A stretch of 55,017 nucleotides of DNA, taken from the NCBI GenBank assembly GCA_964534995.1, contig CAZHSC010000014.1, forward strand, positions 1-55,017, written 5' to 3'. Origin of the DNA: JAJTFW01 sp964534995. Its GTDB lineage: Bacteria > Bacteroidota > Bacteroidia > AKYH767-A > OLB10. The first letter of the stretch is position 1. Each line of letters starts with the position of its first letter. Shown here piece by piece: positions 1-9,853 of this stretch. The notes below the pieces were generated by a model. That model had not been told where the DNA came from. It worked only from the letters and a program-made list of their open reading frames with translations, and did no database searches. The translations under genes were made by a program, and so were the position numbers.

Positions 1-1
1 C

Positions 2-1243
2 GATGATAATGATAATTATAAGGAGGAGTTTAACTATGCGATAGGACAAGCTTCGGAACCGGGGTCCACTTTTAAACTGGCAAGTTTGATGGCGGCTATG
101 GAAGACGGTTATGTTGACCTGGATGACTCTACCGACACTTTCGGCGGGGTGATGCTCCTGCCCGGTGGTATCAAAATGAGAGATTCCCATGAAGGTGGTT
201 ATGGCCGCGTTTCGGTTAAAAAGGCTTTCGCGGTTTCCTCTAATGTAGGCATTTCCCGTATAGCCATGAAGTATTACAGCAGGAACCCGCAGCAGTTTAT
301 GGACAGGCTTCGCTCCATGCATGTTGCGGATCCGCTGTCGTTACAATTGCCGGGAGAGCCTTCTCCCCGGTTAAAAGGCACAAAAGACAGAGATTGGTCG
401 AAAGTGTCGCTGCCCTTTATATCTATCGGGTATGAATCAAAGCTCACCCCGCTGCAATTGCTCACTTTTTATAATGCGGTTGCAAATAACGGTAAAATGG
501 TGCAGCCACTTTTTGTAAAGGAGATAAGGAACAAGGGTCATGTGGTAAAGCAATTTTCTTCCGCAGTCATTGCGGAACGAATTTGCTCACCTGCAACAAT
601 ACAGAAAGCACGCAAACTGCTGGAGGAGGTGGTTCAAACGGGAACCGCTTCCCATATTAAACATGCGCAGTATTCTATTGCCGGAAAAACAGGAACCGCT
701 CAGATTGCACAGGGCAAAGATGGCTACAAAACCGGCCGCGTAAAATACCAGGCTTCTTTTTGCGGGTATTTCCCGGCAGATAATCCAAGGTATTCCTGTA
801 TCGTGATGGTATATGCTCCGGGCAAGGACGTGTATTATGGTGCATCCGTGGCATGTCCCGTTTTCAAGGAGATCGCCGATAAAGTATATGCGCTCGACAC
901 CGAAATGCATAAGGTGCTGGAGTCGGCGCCGGATTCCCTTTTTGCAGGATATCCGGTACTGAAACCGGGCCGTGCTAATCCGGCCGCAATTGCCGCACGC
1001 CATCTGGAAGTGAAATACAAAGGTCCGAACACCGGCTGGGTGAATGCGGCGCAGCATGCCTTTACACCCGATTATAACAAAGTACCTGATGTGAAAGGCA
1101 TGGGTTTGAGGGATGCTGTATACCTGCTTGAAAATCAGGGCTTACAGGTAAAGCCTGTCGGCCGTGGTGCCGTAATACGTCAGTCAATACAACCGGGGAC
1201 CAGGTCCGGAAAGGGACAACAGATAATTATAGAATTAGGTTGA
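2..1243 (+). CDS. ftsI: FtsI/PBP3-type division transpeptidase with C-terminal PASTA domain (5' truncated)
   Basis: Septal peptidoglycan transpeptidase, the penicillin-binding protein that cross-links peptides at the division site in partnership with FtsW. The reading frame is already open at base 2, so the N-terminus (membrane anchor and dimerisation domain) lies outside the window. The active-site SxxK is visible as GSTFK, with the Ser codon at 65-67 and the Lys codon at 74-76. SSN (the SxN motif) follows in VSSNVGIS, and the KTG motif is in AGKTGTAQ. The last 60 or so residues (VPDVKGMGLRDAVYLLENQG) form one PASTA domain. The stop TGA overlaps the ATG of murE (TGATG), as expected for translational coupling inside the dcw operon. 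Identity is secure; only the 5' end is missing. Confidence 0.95.
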   Translation, partial: DDNDNYKEEFNYAIGQASEPGSTFKLASLMAAMEDGYVDLDDSTDTFGGVMLLPGGIKMRDSHEGGYGRVSVKKAFAVSSNVGISRIAMKYYSRNPQQFMDRLRSMHVADPLSLQLPGEPSPRLKGTKDRDWSKVSLPFISIGYESKLTPLQLLTFYNAVANNGKMVQPLFVKEIRNKGHVVKQFSSAVIAERICSPATIQKARKLLEEVVQTGTASHIKHAQYSIAGKTGTAQIAQGKDGYKTGRVKYQASFCGYFPADNPRYSCIVMVYAPGKDVYYGASVACPVFKEIADKVYALDTEMHKVLESAPDSLFAGYPVLKPGRANPAAIAARHLEVKYKGPNTGWVNAAQHAFTPDYNKVPDVKGMGLRDAVYLLENQGLQVKPVGRGAVIRQSIQPGTRSGKGQQIIIELG

Positions 1244-2700
1244 TGAAAGTACTCAGCGATTTACTTTATAAAGCAGGTATCGAAGAACTCAGCGGTTTAA
1301 CCACTGTTTCCATCTCCGGTATATGCTTTGACTCACGCAGAGTGAGCGAGGGAAGCCTCTTTGTGGCAGTGCGTGGCAGTAAGAGTGACGGCCATGCATA
1401 TATTCCTGAAGTGATTGCGCGGGGCGCAGTGGCGGTGGTTTGCGAAGAAATGCCGGCGCAGCAGGTTGCCGGTATCACCTATGTGCGGGTGAAGGACTCT
1501 TCGTATGCGCTAGCCGTTATATGTTCAAATTTTTTTGATCAGCCTTCCTCTAAAATTACCCTCGTGGGAGTAACCGGTACCAATGGTAAAACCACCACGG
1601 TTACGCTGCTCTATTCGATGTTCCGTAAGCTGGGTTATAAAACCGGATTGCTGAGTACAGTCAGAAACTGTATCAATGACCTGGAGATAGAAGCAACCCA
1701 TACTACTCCGGATCCCTTGCAGCTCAACGCGCTCCTGGCGAAGATGGTGGAGGCGGGATGTACACATTGCTTTATGGAAGTAAGTTCACATTCGGTGGTG
1801 CAGCAACGGATCGGCGGTTTGCACTTCACCTTGGCCATCTTTACGAACATCACCCGGGACCACCTGGATTATCACAAAACTTTTGATGAATATATCCGCG
1901 CCAAAAAGGGCTTCTTTGATATGCTTGGAGCCGGCGCCTTTGCGCTTGTTAATGCCGACGACCGTAATCACAGGGTAATGGTGCAAAACACCAGGGCAAA
2001 AGTGAAGACCTATGGACTGGAAGGCGTGGCTGATAATAAAGCCCGAGTACTCGAAAGTACAATCGCCGGCCTGCTTATCAGTATTGACGGCAATGATGTC
2101 TTGTGCAGGCTTGCCGGAAATTTTAATGCTTACAATCTGCTGGCAGTGTACGCCTCGGCAATATTGCTGGGAGAGGACAAAATGCATGTCCTTACCGCCC
2201 TTAGCACACTGGCGGCTCCCGAAGGACGCTTTGAACAGGTCAGCAGTCACCAGGGCATTACAGGTATTGTGGATTATGCGCATACGCCCGATGCCCTGAA
2301 AAATGTGTTGCAAACCATCAGTGAATTCAGGACCGGCAGTGAAAAAGTGATAACTATTATTGGTTGCGGTGGCGACCGCGATGCCGGAAAACGGCCGCTC
2401 ATGGCAGCAATAGCCTGTGAGCAAAGTGACAGGGTCATCCTTACTTCTGATAATCCCCGCAGTGAAGATCCTGAGTCAATTATTGCCGAAATGAAGCAGG
2501 GTGTTCCGGCACATCAGATGAAGAAGGTGCTTTCGGTAACGGATCGCCGTGAAGCGGTCAGGACTGCCTGCGCCCTCGCCACACAAGGTGATATTATTCT
2601 GCTCGCCGGAAAAGGACATGAAAAATACCAGGAAATAAAAGGTGTTAAATATCCCTTCGATGACCGTAGGGTGCTGGAAGAATCATTAGAACTCTGCTAA
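1243..2700 (+). CDS. murE: UDP-N-acetylmuramoyl-tripeptide synthetase (meso-DAP type)
   Basis: Cytoplasmic ATP-dependent ligase that adds the third amino acid to UDP-MurNAc-L-Ala-D-Glu. It has the Mur ligase layout: N-terminal UDP-binding domain, central ATPase with P-loop TGTNGKTT near residue 111, and a C-terminal domain. The motif DNPR at residues 403-406 is the family signature for binding meso-diaminopimelate rather than lysine, so a DAP-type wall is inferred. A TTG three bases upstream is also in frame, but the ATG at 1243, overlapping the ftsI stop by one base, is the natural start and gives 485 residues, a normal length. Only 3 bp separate its stop from mraY. Confidence 0.96.
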   Translation: MKVLSDLLYKAGIEELSGLTTVSISGICFDSRRVSEGSLFVAVRGSKSDGHAYIPEVIARGAVAVVCEEMPAQQVAGITYVRVKDSSYALAVICSNFFDQPSSKITLVGVTGTNGKTTTVTLLYSMFRKLGYKTGLLSTVRNCINDLEIEATHTTPDPLQLNALLAKMVEAGCTHCFMEVSSHSVVQQRIGGLHFTLAIFTNITRDHLDYHKTFDEYIRAKKGFFDMLGAGAFALVNADDRNHRVMVQNTRAKVKTYGLEGVADNKARVLESTIAGLLISIDGNDVLCRLAGNFNAYNLLAVYASAILLGEDKMHVLTALSTLAAPEGRFEQVSSHQGITGIVDYAHTPDALKNVLQTISEFRTGSEKVITIIGCGGDRDAGKRPLMAAIACEQSDRVILTSDNPRSEDPESIIAEMKQGVPAHQMKKVLSVTDRREAVRTACALATQGDIILLAGKGHEKYQEIKGVKYPFDDRRVLEESLELC

Positions 2701-2703
2701 AAA

Positions 2704-3960
2704 ATGCTTTATTACCTCTTCGAATATCTGGATGCTGCATACGATCTGCCCGGCGCAGGTGTATTTCGTTTTCTTTCTTTCAGGGCGGCTATGGCCATTA
2801 TTACATCGCTGGTAATCACACTTTTTTTAGGAAAGCGAATTATACGCCAGCTCCTGCGACTGCAGGTAGGAGAGACCATCCGTGACCTCGGCCTCGACGG
2901 CCAGAAGCAGAAACAAGGAACCCCGACAATGGGGGGGCTGATTATTATTGCTGCAATTCTGATTCCTACAATCTTGTTTACACGTCCTGATAATGTGTAC
3001 ATCGTTATCATGATGATCAGCACTGTATGGCTGGGATTCATCGGCTTCCTTGATGATTATATAAAGGTTTTTAAAAAAGACAAGGAAGGACTGCGTGCCA
3101 AGTCGAAACTCATCGGTCAGGTCGGCCTCGGACTGATAGTTGGCGGTATACTCTACCTGAACCCTAACGTGGTCGTAAGGGAGAAAGTGGACAACCAACA
3201 GATCGTTGTGCGTCAGCAGAGCAATATCGTAGATGATATCCGGAACTCAGAAGGCCTTCTCTTTTCCGGAGTAAATGAGAAGTCAACAAAAACAACAATT
3301 CCTTTTCTGAAAAATAATGAATTTGATTATGCCAGCCTGGTATCCTGGGCGGGCGATCATAAAAGCTGGCTGTTGCCGGTTATGTTCATCCTTATCGTGA
3401 CTTTCATTATTACAGCGGTATCCAATGGTGCAAATATTACGGATGGGATAGACGGGCTGGCCACAGGAACCAGCGCTATCATCGGAGCCACACTAGCAGT
3501 TTTTGCCTATGTGTCGGGTAACGCGGTATTCGCCGATTACCTGAACATCATGTATATTCCCAATACAGGCGAACTGGTGGTTTTTATGAGCGCCTTTGTA
3601 GGTGCCTGCGTGGGCTTCTTATGGTATAACTCATATCCCGCCCAGGTTTTTATGGGAGATACAGGCAGCCTTGCACTGGGAGGTATCATCGCGGTATTTG
3701 CCATCGCCGTCAGGAAGGAGTTGCTCATACCCATCATCTGCGGGATTTTCCTCGTAGAAAATCTATCGGTAATGGTACAGGTAAGCTACTTTAAATATAC
3801 CAGAAAGAAATACGGGGAAGGAAGGCGCATCTTCAAAATGTCGCCCCTGCACCACCATTACCAGAAACTGGGTTATCATGAATCGAAAATAGTAACGCGT
3901 TTCTGGATTGTGGGAATCATGTTGGCCGTATTAACAGTTGTTACATTAAAACTCCGATAA
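2704..3960 (+). CDS. mraY: Phospho-MurNAc-pentapeptide transferase
   Basis: Integral membrane enzyme that moves phospho-MurNAc-pentapeptide from UDP to undecaprenyl phosphate, forming lipid I. The product is very hydrophobic with about ten transmembrane segments. Catalytic signatures are visible: the Asp pair in DDYIKVF at 117-118, NGANITDGIDGLATG from residue 241 with Asp247 and Asp250, and FMGDTGS around 316-322. At 418 residues it is longer than the roughly 360-residue proteobacterial enzyme. The extra length is a polar stretch at about residues 160-215 between membrane segments, a form I associate with Bacteroidota MraY. It sits between murE and murD with 3-bp gaps on each side, inside one operon. 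Confidence 0.96.
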   Translation: MLYYLFEYLDAAYDLPGAGVFRFLSFRAAMAIITSLVITLFLGKRIIRQLLRLQVGETIRDLGLDGQKQKQGTPTMGGLIIIAAILIPTILFTRPDNVYIVIMMISTVWLGFIGFLDDYIKVFKKDKEGLRAKSKLIGQVGLGLIVGGILYLNPNVVVREKVDNQQIVVRQQSNIVDDIRNSEGLLFSGVNEKSTKTTIPFLKNNEFDYASLVSWAGDHKSWLLPVMFILIVTFIITAVSNGANITDGIDGLATGTSAIIGATLAVFAYVSGNAVFADYLNIMYIPNTGELVVFMSAFVGACVGFLWYNSYPAQVFMGDTGSLALGGIIAVFAIAVRKELLIPIICGIFLVENLSVMVQVSYFKYTRKKYGEGRRIFKMSPLHHHYQKLGYHESKIVTRFWIVGIMLAVLTVVTLKLR

Positions 3961-3963
3961 AAA

Positions 3964-5310
3964 ATGCCGGTGCCGGGAGGTAAAATAGTTGTATTGGGTG
4001 CCGCGGAAAGCGGTGTGGGAACTGCCATTCTCGCACAACATCTGGGCCTTGATGTATTTGTTTCCGATAAAGGCAGGATCGCGGATAAATACCGTGTGGA
4101 ACTCCGGGAACGTGGTATCGCTTACGAAGAAGGCGGCCACACGGAAAAAAATATTCTGGAGGCCTCGGAAGTGGTGAAAAGCCCCGGCATCCCCGACAAC
4201 GCCGGTATAATTAAAACTGTTGCCGCGGCGGGAATACCTGTCATATCTGAAATTGAATTTGCCGGTCGGCATACCGATGCAAAAACCATTTGCATCACAG
4301 GTACTAACGGTAAGACAACTACGACATTATTGACGTATCACCTGCTTACAAAAGCCGGCTACAATACAGGCCTGGGAGGTAATGTGGGAAAGAGTTTTGC
4401 CAGGCAGGTAGCGGAAGCAAAGCGGGATTATTACGTATTGGAATTATCCAGCTTTCAGCTCGATGGATGCTTCAATTTCAAAGCAGATATCGGCATCCTG
4501 ACAAACATCACACCGGATCATCTGGATCGTTACGAATATCAGCTGGAGAATTATGTACGATCCAAATTCAGGATTATTCAGAATCAGGGTCCGCAGGATG
4601 CATTTATTTATTGCGCCGATGATGCGCTCACCATGCAGCATCTTGCAGGTATCGAAACGGAAGTAAGCTGTTATCCTTTCAGTATTAAGTCAAAGGAAAA
4701 CATGAGCGCATGGCTCGAAAATGACCAACTCTGTATACTAACACATAACCAATATTTCACTATGTCTATTCATGATCTTGCCCTCCAGGGTAAACACAAC
4801 CTGTATAATTCAATGGCCGCCGGAATAGCGGGAAGGATTCTCGATATCCGCAAGGACGTCGTGCGTGAGAGTTTCTCGGATTTCGAAAATGTTGAACACA
4901 GGCTGGAGGCAGTAAGTACGGTACATGGCATTGACTTTATCAATGACTCCAAGGCTACCAATGTAAATTCTACCTGGTATGCCCTCGAAAGCATGAAGCA
5001 ACCAACTATCTGGATTGCAGGAGGCGTGGATAAGGGGAATGATTATTCCCAGCTGATGGATCTGGTGCAGTCAAGGGTCAAAGCCATAGTTTGCCTTGGG
5101 GCGGATAATGAAAAAATTATTCATGCATTCCGTGAGGTGGTGCCGGTTATTGTGGAAACTTCCTCGGCCGAAGAAGCGGTTCAGGCGGCATATCGCCTGG
5201 GTAAAAAGGGTGATGCCGTGCTGTTATCTCCCGCTTGCGCGAGTTTCGACTTATTTGAAAATTATGAAGACAGGGGGCGCAAGTTTAAGGCCGCTGTGCG
5301 CAACTTATAA
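3964..5310 (+). CDS. murD: UDP-N-acetylmuramoylalanine--D-glutamate ligase
   Basis: Cytoplasmic ligase that adds D-Glu to UDP-MurNAc-L-Ala. The N-terminal Rossmann-like domain begins KIVVLGAAESG, the ATP-binding loop GTNGKT is at residues 113-118, and the central ligase domain includes ELSSFQLDGC and TNITPDHLDRY. The C-terminal segment carries NDSKATN and AGGVDKGNDY, both typical of MurD. The length of 448 residues is standard. The start ATG lies 3 bp after the mraY stop, in the usual Bacteroidota dcw order, and a 27-bp gap follows before ftsW. Confidence 0.96.
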   Translation: MPVPGGKIVVLGAAESGVGTAILAQHLGLDVFVSDKGRIADKYRVELRERGIAYEEGGHTEKNILEASEVVKSPGIPDNAGIIKTVAAAGIPVISEIEFAGRHTDAKTICITGTNGKTTTTLLTYHLLTKAGYNTGLGGNVGKSFARQVAEAKRDYYVLELSSFQLDGCFNFKADIGILTNITPDHLDRYEYQLENYVRSKFRIIQNQGPQDAFIYCADDALTMQHLAGIETEVSCYPFSIKSKENMSAWLENDQLCILTHNQYFTMSIHDLALQGKHNLYNSMAAGIAGRILDIRKDVVRESFSDFENVEHRLEAVSTVHGIDFINDSKATNVNSTWYALESMKQPTIWIAGGVDKGNDYSQLMDLVQSRVKAIVCLGADNEKIIHAFREVVPVIVETSSAEEAVQAAYRLGKKGDAVLLSPACASFDLFENYEDRGRKFKAAVRNL

Positions 5311-5337
5311 TTCATACGCTTCAATTAACAATCTGGA

Positions 5338-6492
5338 ATGACCTGGCTTGAAACCTATTTCAAGGGTGACCGCACCATATGGCTGATTGTAATACTGCTC
5401 AGTATTGTCAGCATTCTCGCTGTATATAGTTCTACGGGGACGCTGGCTTATAAGTATCAATCCGGTAATACGGAATATTATCTCTTTAAGCATGGCATCA
5501 TCATGATGCTGGGCTTTGTACTGATGTATTTCGGTCACCTGGTAAAATATACACTGTACGCCCGCATATCCACACTGGGAATTATTGTGGCTGTGCCCTT
5601 GTTGTTGCTCACCCTGTTGTTGGGTAGTAATATCAATGAAGCCAGCCGCTGGCTTACCCTCCCGATTGTGGGTCTCTCTTTCCAGACTTCGGATTTTGCA
5701 AAAGTGGCCCTTATACTCTATGTGGCGCGTATGCTTTCGAAGAAGCAGGACAACATCAAGGATTTTAAAAGCGCGTTTGTTCCCATTATCATCCCGGTCG
5801 GACTCGTTTGCGGCTTGATTCTTCCTGCCAATTTCTCTACCGCGGCGGTGTTATTTACCACCTGTGTAATTTTAATGTTTATTGGCCGTATCAGCCTTAA
5901 GTATATTATGTCGATGATAGGCATCGCCATCGCTGTGTTCGGTATTTTTCTGCTGATAGCTTATTTTACGGGGTATGAAGGACGTATTGATACCTGGAAA
6001 GCCAGGATAGAAAATTTCAGCAAAGGGAATGAGGAGGGGAATTACCAGGTGCAACAGGCAAAAATCGCAATCGCCACCGGTGGTATTATAGGCAAAGGTC
6101 CCGGTAACAGCGAACAGAGAAATTTTCTGCCTCATCCATATTCGGATTTTATCTTCGCGATCATTGTTGAAGAATATGGACTGGCCGGAGGATGCATAGT
6201 CGTGTTCTTGTACCTGCTTCTTTTTTACAGGGCGCTGCAAATCGTCAGGAAAACGGAACGGGCTTTCGCGGCAATGATCACGATTGGTTGCGCGTTTAGC
6301 CTGGTGTTTCAGGCACTGATAAATATGGCAGTTGCTGTGAACCTGTTTCCGGTTACAGGTCAGCCATTGCCCATGTTGAGCATGGGAGGAACCTCTATAT
6401 GGTTTACCAGTGCGGCGCTGGGTATCATTTTAAGTGTAAGCAGTGAAATAGAAAAATCGGAAACACAAGGGACGGCACATGCAGTCGCATGA
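5338..6492 (+). CDS. ftsW: FtsW, SEDS-family septal peptidoglycan polymerase
   Basis: Polytopic membrane glycosyltransferase of the SEDS family that polymerises lipid II at the septum together with FtsI. The sequence shows about ten hydrophobic segments. Typical SEDS signatures are present: PHPYSDFIFAIIVEEYGLAGG in the large periplasmic loop region and GQPLPMLSMGGTS near the C-terminus. Its position next to murD and murG, with ftsI upstream, supports FtsW rather than RodA. The last 14 bp overlap the start of murG. The length of 384 residues is usual. Confidence 0.94.
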   Translation: MTWLETYFKGDRTIWLIVILLSIVSILAVYSSTGTLAYKYQSGNTEYYLFKHGIIMMLGFVLMYFGHLVKYTLYARISTLGIIVAVPLLLLTLLLGSNINEASRWLTLPIVGLSFQTSDFAKVALILYVARMLSKKQDNIKDFKSAFVPIIIPVGLVCGLILPANFSTAAVLFTTCVILMFIGRISLKYIMSMIGIAIAVFGIFLLIAYFTGYEGRIDTWKARIENFSKGNEEGNYQVQQAKIAIATGGIIGKGPGNSEQRNFLPHPYSDFIFAIIVEEYGLAGGCIVVFLYLLLFYRALQIVRKTERAFAAMITIGCAFSLVFQALINMAVAVNLFPVTGQPLPMLSMGGTSIWFTSAALGIILSVSSEIEKSETQGTAHAVA

Positions 6493-7597
6493 TAAAAATA
6501 TACGGGTGATCATCAGTGGTGGTGGTACAGGGGGGCATATCTTCCCCGCTATAGCCATTGCCAATGCCTTAAGGAAACTAATGCCTGCGGTGGAGTTGCT
6601 TTTTGTCGGAGCGGAAGGTAAAATGGAAATGGAGAAAGTTCCTGCAGCAGGATATACGATAAAGGGATTGCCCATTGCCGGGATTAAGAGGTCGATGAGT
6701 ATGGATAATCTTTCCTTTCCCGTGAAACTCATACGAAGTCTGGGTAAGGCACGGGCGATAGTTAAGGATTTTCATCCTGATATCGCCGTGGGCGTGGGTG
6801 GCTACGCCAGCGGACCTTTACTCTATATGGCTTCGCTATGCCGTATACCCTGTGTCATCCAGGAGCAAAATTCATTCCCCGGCATTACAAATAAATTACT
6901 GGCAAAACGGGCTGAAAAAATTTGTGTGGCCTATGAAGGAATGGAAAGGTTTTTTCCTGCACATAAAATTGTTTACACCGGAAACCCGGTACGCGAAGAT
7001 ATAGGTAATCTGGAAGGCAAGCGGGGCGAAGCAGCCTCTTACTTCGGAATTGATCCGGCAAAAAGCACCTTGCTGATTGTTGGCGGAAGCCAGGGGGCCG
7101 GCAGTATTAACAGGGCCATCCGCGATGGATTAAAAGTGTTGGTTGATTCGGATATGCAAGTCATCTGGCAAACCGGTAAGTTGTTTTTTCCGGAAGCGAA
7201 GAAAGCAGTCGAAGCATTGGGTAGTCCGAGGGTGAAAGCCTTTGATTTTATTACACGGATGGATTTGGGATATGCGGTTTCAGACATGGTGGTGGCAAGA
7301 GCCGGCGCCAGTACAGTTTCCGAATTGTGTATCGCCGGCAAACCGGCCATCCTCGTCCCCTTACCCACGGCGGCCGAAGACCACCAGACAAAAAACTGTA
7401 TGTCGCTCGTGGAGAAAAAGGCAGCTATACTGGTAAAGGATAGTATGGCGGGTGAAATGCTGGTGAAGGAAGCGGTTAAACTGATGAAGGACCCCGCCGG
7501 GAGGAGTGAACTGGTAAGTAATATTCGTCCGCTGGCAAAACCATCCGCGGCCATGGAGATAGCTGCTGAAATTCTGAAAATAATTCATAACAAATAA
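6479..7597 (+). CDS. murG: UDP-GlcNAc:lipid I N-acetylglucosaminyltransferase
   Basis: Peripheral membrane GT28-family enzyme at the cytoplasmic face that converts lipid I to lipid II. The N-terminal acceptor domain begins with the glycine loop GGGTGGH at about residues 14-20, followed by GVGGYASGP and QEQNSFPG. The C-terminal donor domain has GGSQGA and the nucleotide-sugar motif around ARAGASTVSELCIAGKPAI and PLPTAAEDHQ. The ATG at 6479 overlaps the 3' end of ftsW by 14 bp and is the only suitable start before the glycine loop. At 372 residues the protein has family length, and the murC start follows after 2 bp. Confidence 0.96.
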   Translation: MQSHDKNIRVIISGGGTGGHIFPAIAIANALRKLMPAVELLFVGAEGKMEMEKVPAAGYTIKGLPIAGIKRSMSMDNLSFPVKLIRSLGKARAIVKDFHPDIAVGVGGYASGPLLYMASLCRIPCVIQEQNSFPGITNKLLAKRAEKICVAYEGMERFFPAHKIVYTGNPVREDIGNLEGKRGEAASYFGIDPAKSTLLIVGGSQGAGSINRAIRDGLKVLVDSDMQVIWQTGKLFFPEAKKAVEALGSPRVKAFDFITRMDLGYAVSDMVVARAGASTVSELCIAGKPAILVPLPTAAEDHQTKNCMSLVEKKAAILVKDSMAGEMLVKEAVKLMKDPAGRSELVSNIRPLAKPSAAMEIAAEILKIIHNK

Positions 7598-7599
7598 TC

Positions 7600-9041
7600 A
7601 TGGACCTGCTTTCACTGCAGCATATTACGCATGTTTTTTTTCTCGGCATAGGAGGGATTGGGATGAGCGCGCTTGCCCGTTATTTTTTGGCTGCCGGCAA
7701 ACAAGTGGCCGGTTATGACCGCTCCTCCACCCCGCTGACGGATGAACTGAAGAAGGAAGGAATGATGATTCACTTTGAAGACGCTGTTGGGAATATTCCG
7801 GAAGCATTCAGGGATACGGAAAGGAAAGAGAGTATACTGGTGGTGCTTACGCCCGCCATACCCTCTCAACACAATGAACTGAATTACTTTCGGAAGGAAG
7901 CTTACCACATCGCCAAACGTTCGCAGGTGCTTGGGTATATTACCGCGCAATTTACCACCTATGGCGTAGCCGGCACGCATGGGAAAACCACCACCTCATC
8001 GATCCTGGCTAATATTTTCCATTCGGCTGGCAGAAATTGTACAGCCTTTCTTGGAGGTATCAGTACAAATTTCAACTCGAATTTTTTACAGGGAGATGTA
8101 ACCCGGCAAGACCATGAGATCATTGTAGAGGCGGATGAATTTGATCGTTCCTTTCTGACGCTTCACCCCACCGCAGCTATCATCACATCCATGGATCCGG
8201 ATCACCTGGATATATATGGAACCAGCCATGAAATGCAGGATTCCTACCGGGCTTTTGCCTCCCAGGTACATAGTGAAGGGTGTATTGTACAGAAATACGG
8301 GCTGGATCTGGGTAAAACGGCGGCAAGGAAAATAACCTATTCTATTACCCATGATGCCGCGGATTACAGAGGGGAGCATATTAAAGTGGAGAAGGGCAGG
8401 TATTCTTTTAGCCTTGTTACCCCGGGATATGTTATCGATGGTTTGCAGCTGGGACTGCCTGGCAGGCACAATGTGGAAAATAGATCGGAAGAGCGTCGTG
8501 TAGGGAAAGAGTGTAGGGGTGGGGGGTGGCNNNNNNNNNNGCGCTCGCTCTGGAACGCGGCGTGGATATTGTTTCCTTAAAAGAAGGGCTGCTGAGCTAT
8601 GCGGGCGTGTATCGCCGCTTTCAATATCATGTAAACCGGGAGGATATGGTTTATATCGACGACTATGCGCATCATCCGGAGGAATTAAAGGCGGCAATAT
8701 TATCGGCCAGGGAATTATACCCGGGAAAGATGATAACAGTGGCTTTCCAGCCGCACCTTTTTACAAGGACTAGAGATTTCGCAGATGGATTTGCCGAAAG
8801 TCTCAGCCTGGCTGACCATGTGTATATGCTGGATATTTATCCTGCCCGCGAGGAACCGATTCCGGGTGTTGATGCGGGAATCATATTTAATAAAGTGAGT
8901 TGCACGGTTAAAGAACGTGTAACGAAGGAACAGCTCATACAAAGACTGAGAGTTGATCGGCCGGAAGTCCTGATGACCCTCGGTGCCGGTGATATCGACC
9001 AATTAACTGCACCCATAAAAACCCTGCTTGATAAAAAATGA
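7600..9041 (+). CDS. murC: UDP-N-acetylmuramate--L-alanine ligase (broken by an assembly gap with adapter sequence)
   Basis: MurC adds L-Ala to UDP-MurNAc, the first peptide step of wall precursor synthesis. The 5' part (7600-8481) encodes FLGIGGIGMSALARYF and the P-loop GTHGKTTT at residues 125-132, and runs normally to GRHNVEN. It then enters Illumina adapter sequence (8482-8514), a G-rich tail and ten Ns (8531-8540). The 3' part (8541-9041) resumes in another frame with ALALERGV, then VYRRFQ and DDYAHHPEE, a MurC signature. The two good parts sum to about 460 residues, the normal family length, so only a handful of codons are likely missing. The break is an assembly artefact, not a pseudogene. 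The stop overlaps ftsQ by 4 bp (ATGA). Confidence 0.93.
8482..8540. other. Illumina adapter remnant plus 10-N assembly gap inside murC
   Basis: The sequence from 8482 starts AGATCGGAAGAGCGTCGTGT and continues through the 33-nt TruSeq-type adapter to 8514. A G-rich low-quality tail follows to 8530, then Ns at 8531-8540. In the murC frame this translates as RSEERRVGKECR, and on the other strand as TLFPYTTLFRS; both are familiar translations of adapter readthrough. The segment is not biological. Confidence 0.97.
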
Positions 9042-9853
9042 AAGCTAACTTCAGATACAGGAAAATACTGGTCATTACTGCCTGGGTTTTGGGAAGTCTG
9101 GGTATGATCACCCTGCTTGGCTTTGTAAGCCATGAGCAGGAAGCATTGAAATGTGCAGGTATCGTCATCAGCATGAAAGGCGACCAGGGGCATGAATTTG
9201 TAGATGAACAGGAAGTCATGCATCTCATCAACAGCAAAGGAAAAATTTTAGGAAAACCGCTTGGAATGATTAACACTTCGCTGTTGGAAAAAATAATTTT
9301 AAGCAATCCTTTCACAGAATCAGCAGAAGTATATTCATCGATTGACGGAATCCTTCATATTGACCTTGTTCAACGCAACCCGATCGTGAGAATTATCACC
9401 AAAAATGATGAGCAGTATTATATCGATCAGACAGGTGCATTTATGCCTGTATCAGATCGTTATACTCCTCCGGCTCTGGTGGCGAGCGGGTTTATTTTCA
9501 ACACCTATAATGAACTGAAAGTGGGTTACCGGACTCGGGAAAACGATACAACGTCCACGCAGATACCAAGATCGGTAGAGCAGGTTTACGCCCTCGCTTC
9601 TTTTATTGCGGCTGATACATTCTGGTCTGCCAATTCGGAACAGATCTATGTAAACGAAAAACAGGAGTTGGAATTGATCCCCCGCTTTGGCAATCACCGT
9701 GTACTTGTTGGCGACACCAGTGATCTCTCCGGCAAGTTCAAAAGACTAAAGGTTTTCTATAATGAAGGTTTGAGTAAAACGGGATGGAATAATTATAACC
9801 TCATCAACCTGAAGTACAAAGGCCAGGTGGTATGTACAAAAATCAAACAGTAA
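9038..9853 (+). CDS. ftsQ: Cell division protein FtsQ/DivIB
   Basis: Bitopic inner-membrane protein that links the cytoplasmic division ring to periplasmic wall synthesis. It has a short basic N-terminus, one transmembrane helix at about residues 9-30, then a POTRA-like domain (GIVISMKGDQGHEFVDEQEV onward, with the SNPFTESAEVY strand) and a beta-rich C-terminal domain. The sequence is weakly conserved, as is normal for FtsQ, so the call rests largely on topology and on its position between murC and ftsA. It overlaps murC by 4 bp, and its stop is immediately followed by the ftsA ATG. Confidence 0.88.
   Translation: MKANFRYRKILVITAWVLGSLGMITLLGFVSHEQEALKCAGIVISMKGDQGHEFVDEQEVMHLINSKGKILGKPLGMINTSLLEKIILSNPFTESAEVYSSIDGILHIDLVQRNPIVRIITKNDEQYYIDQTGAFMPVSDRYTPPALVASGFIFNTYNELKVGYRTRENDTTSTQIPRSVEQVYALASFIAADTFWSANSEQIYVNEKQELELIPRFGNHRVLVGDTSDLSGKFKRLKVFYNEGLSKTGWNNYNLINLKYKGQVVCTKIKQ

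Noticed and set aside
21..38. Strong Shine-Dalgarno-like AAGGAGG followed by ATG at the left end
   Set aside because: The ATG at 36 is followed at once by a stop (CGA TAG). The bases are codons of ftsI (NYKEEFNYAIG) in the open frame.
8086..8697. Minus-strand ORF across the murC gap
   Set aside because: It is a shadow of murC and contains the reverse translation of the adapter (TLFPYTTLFRS).
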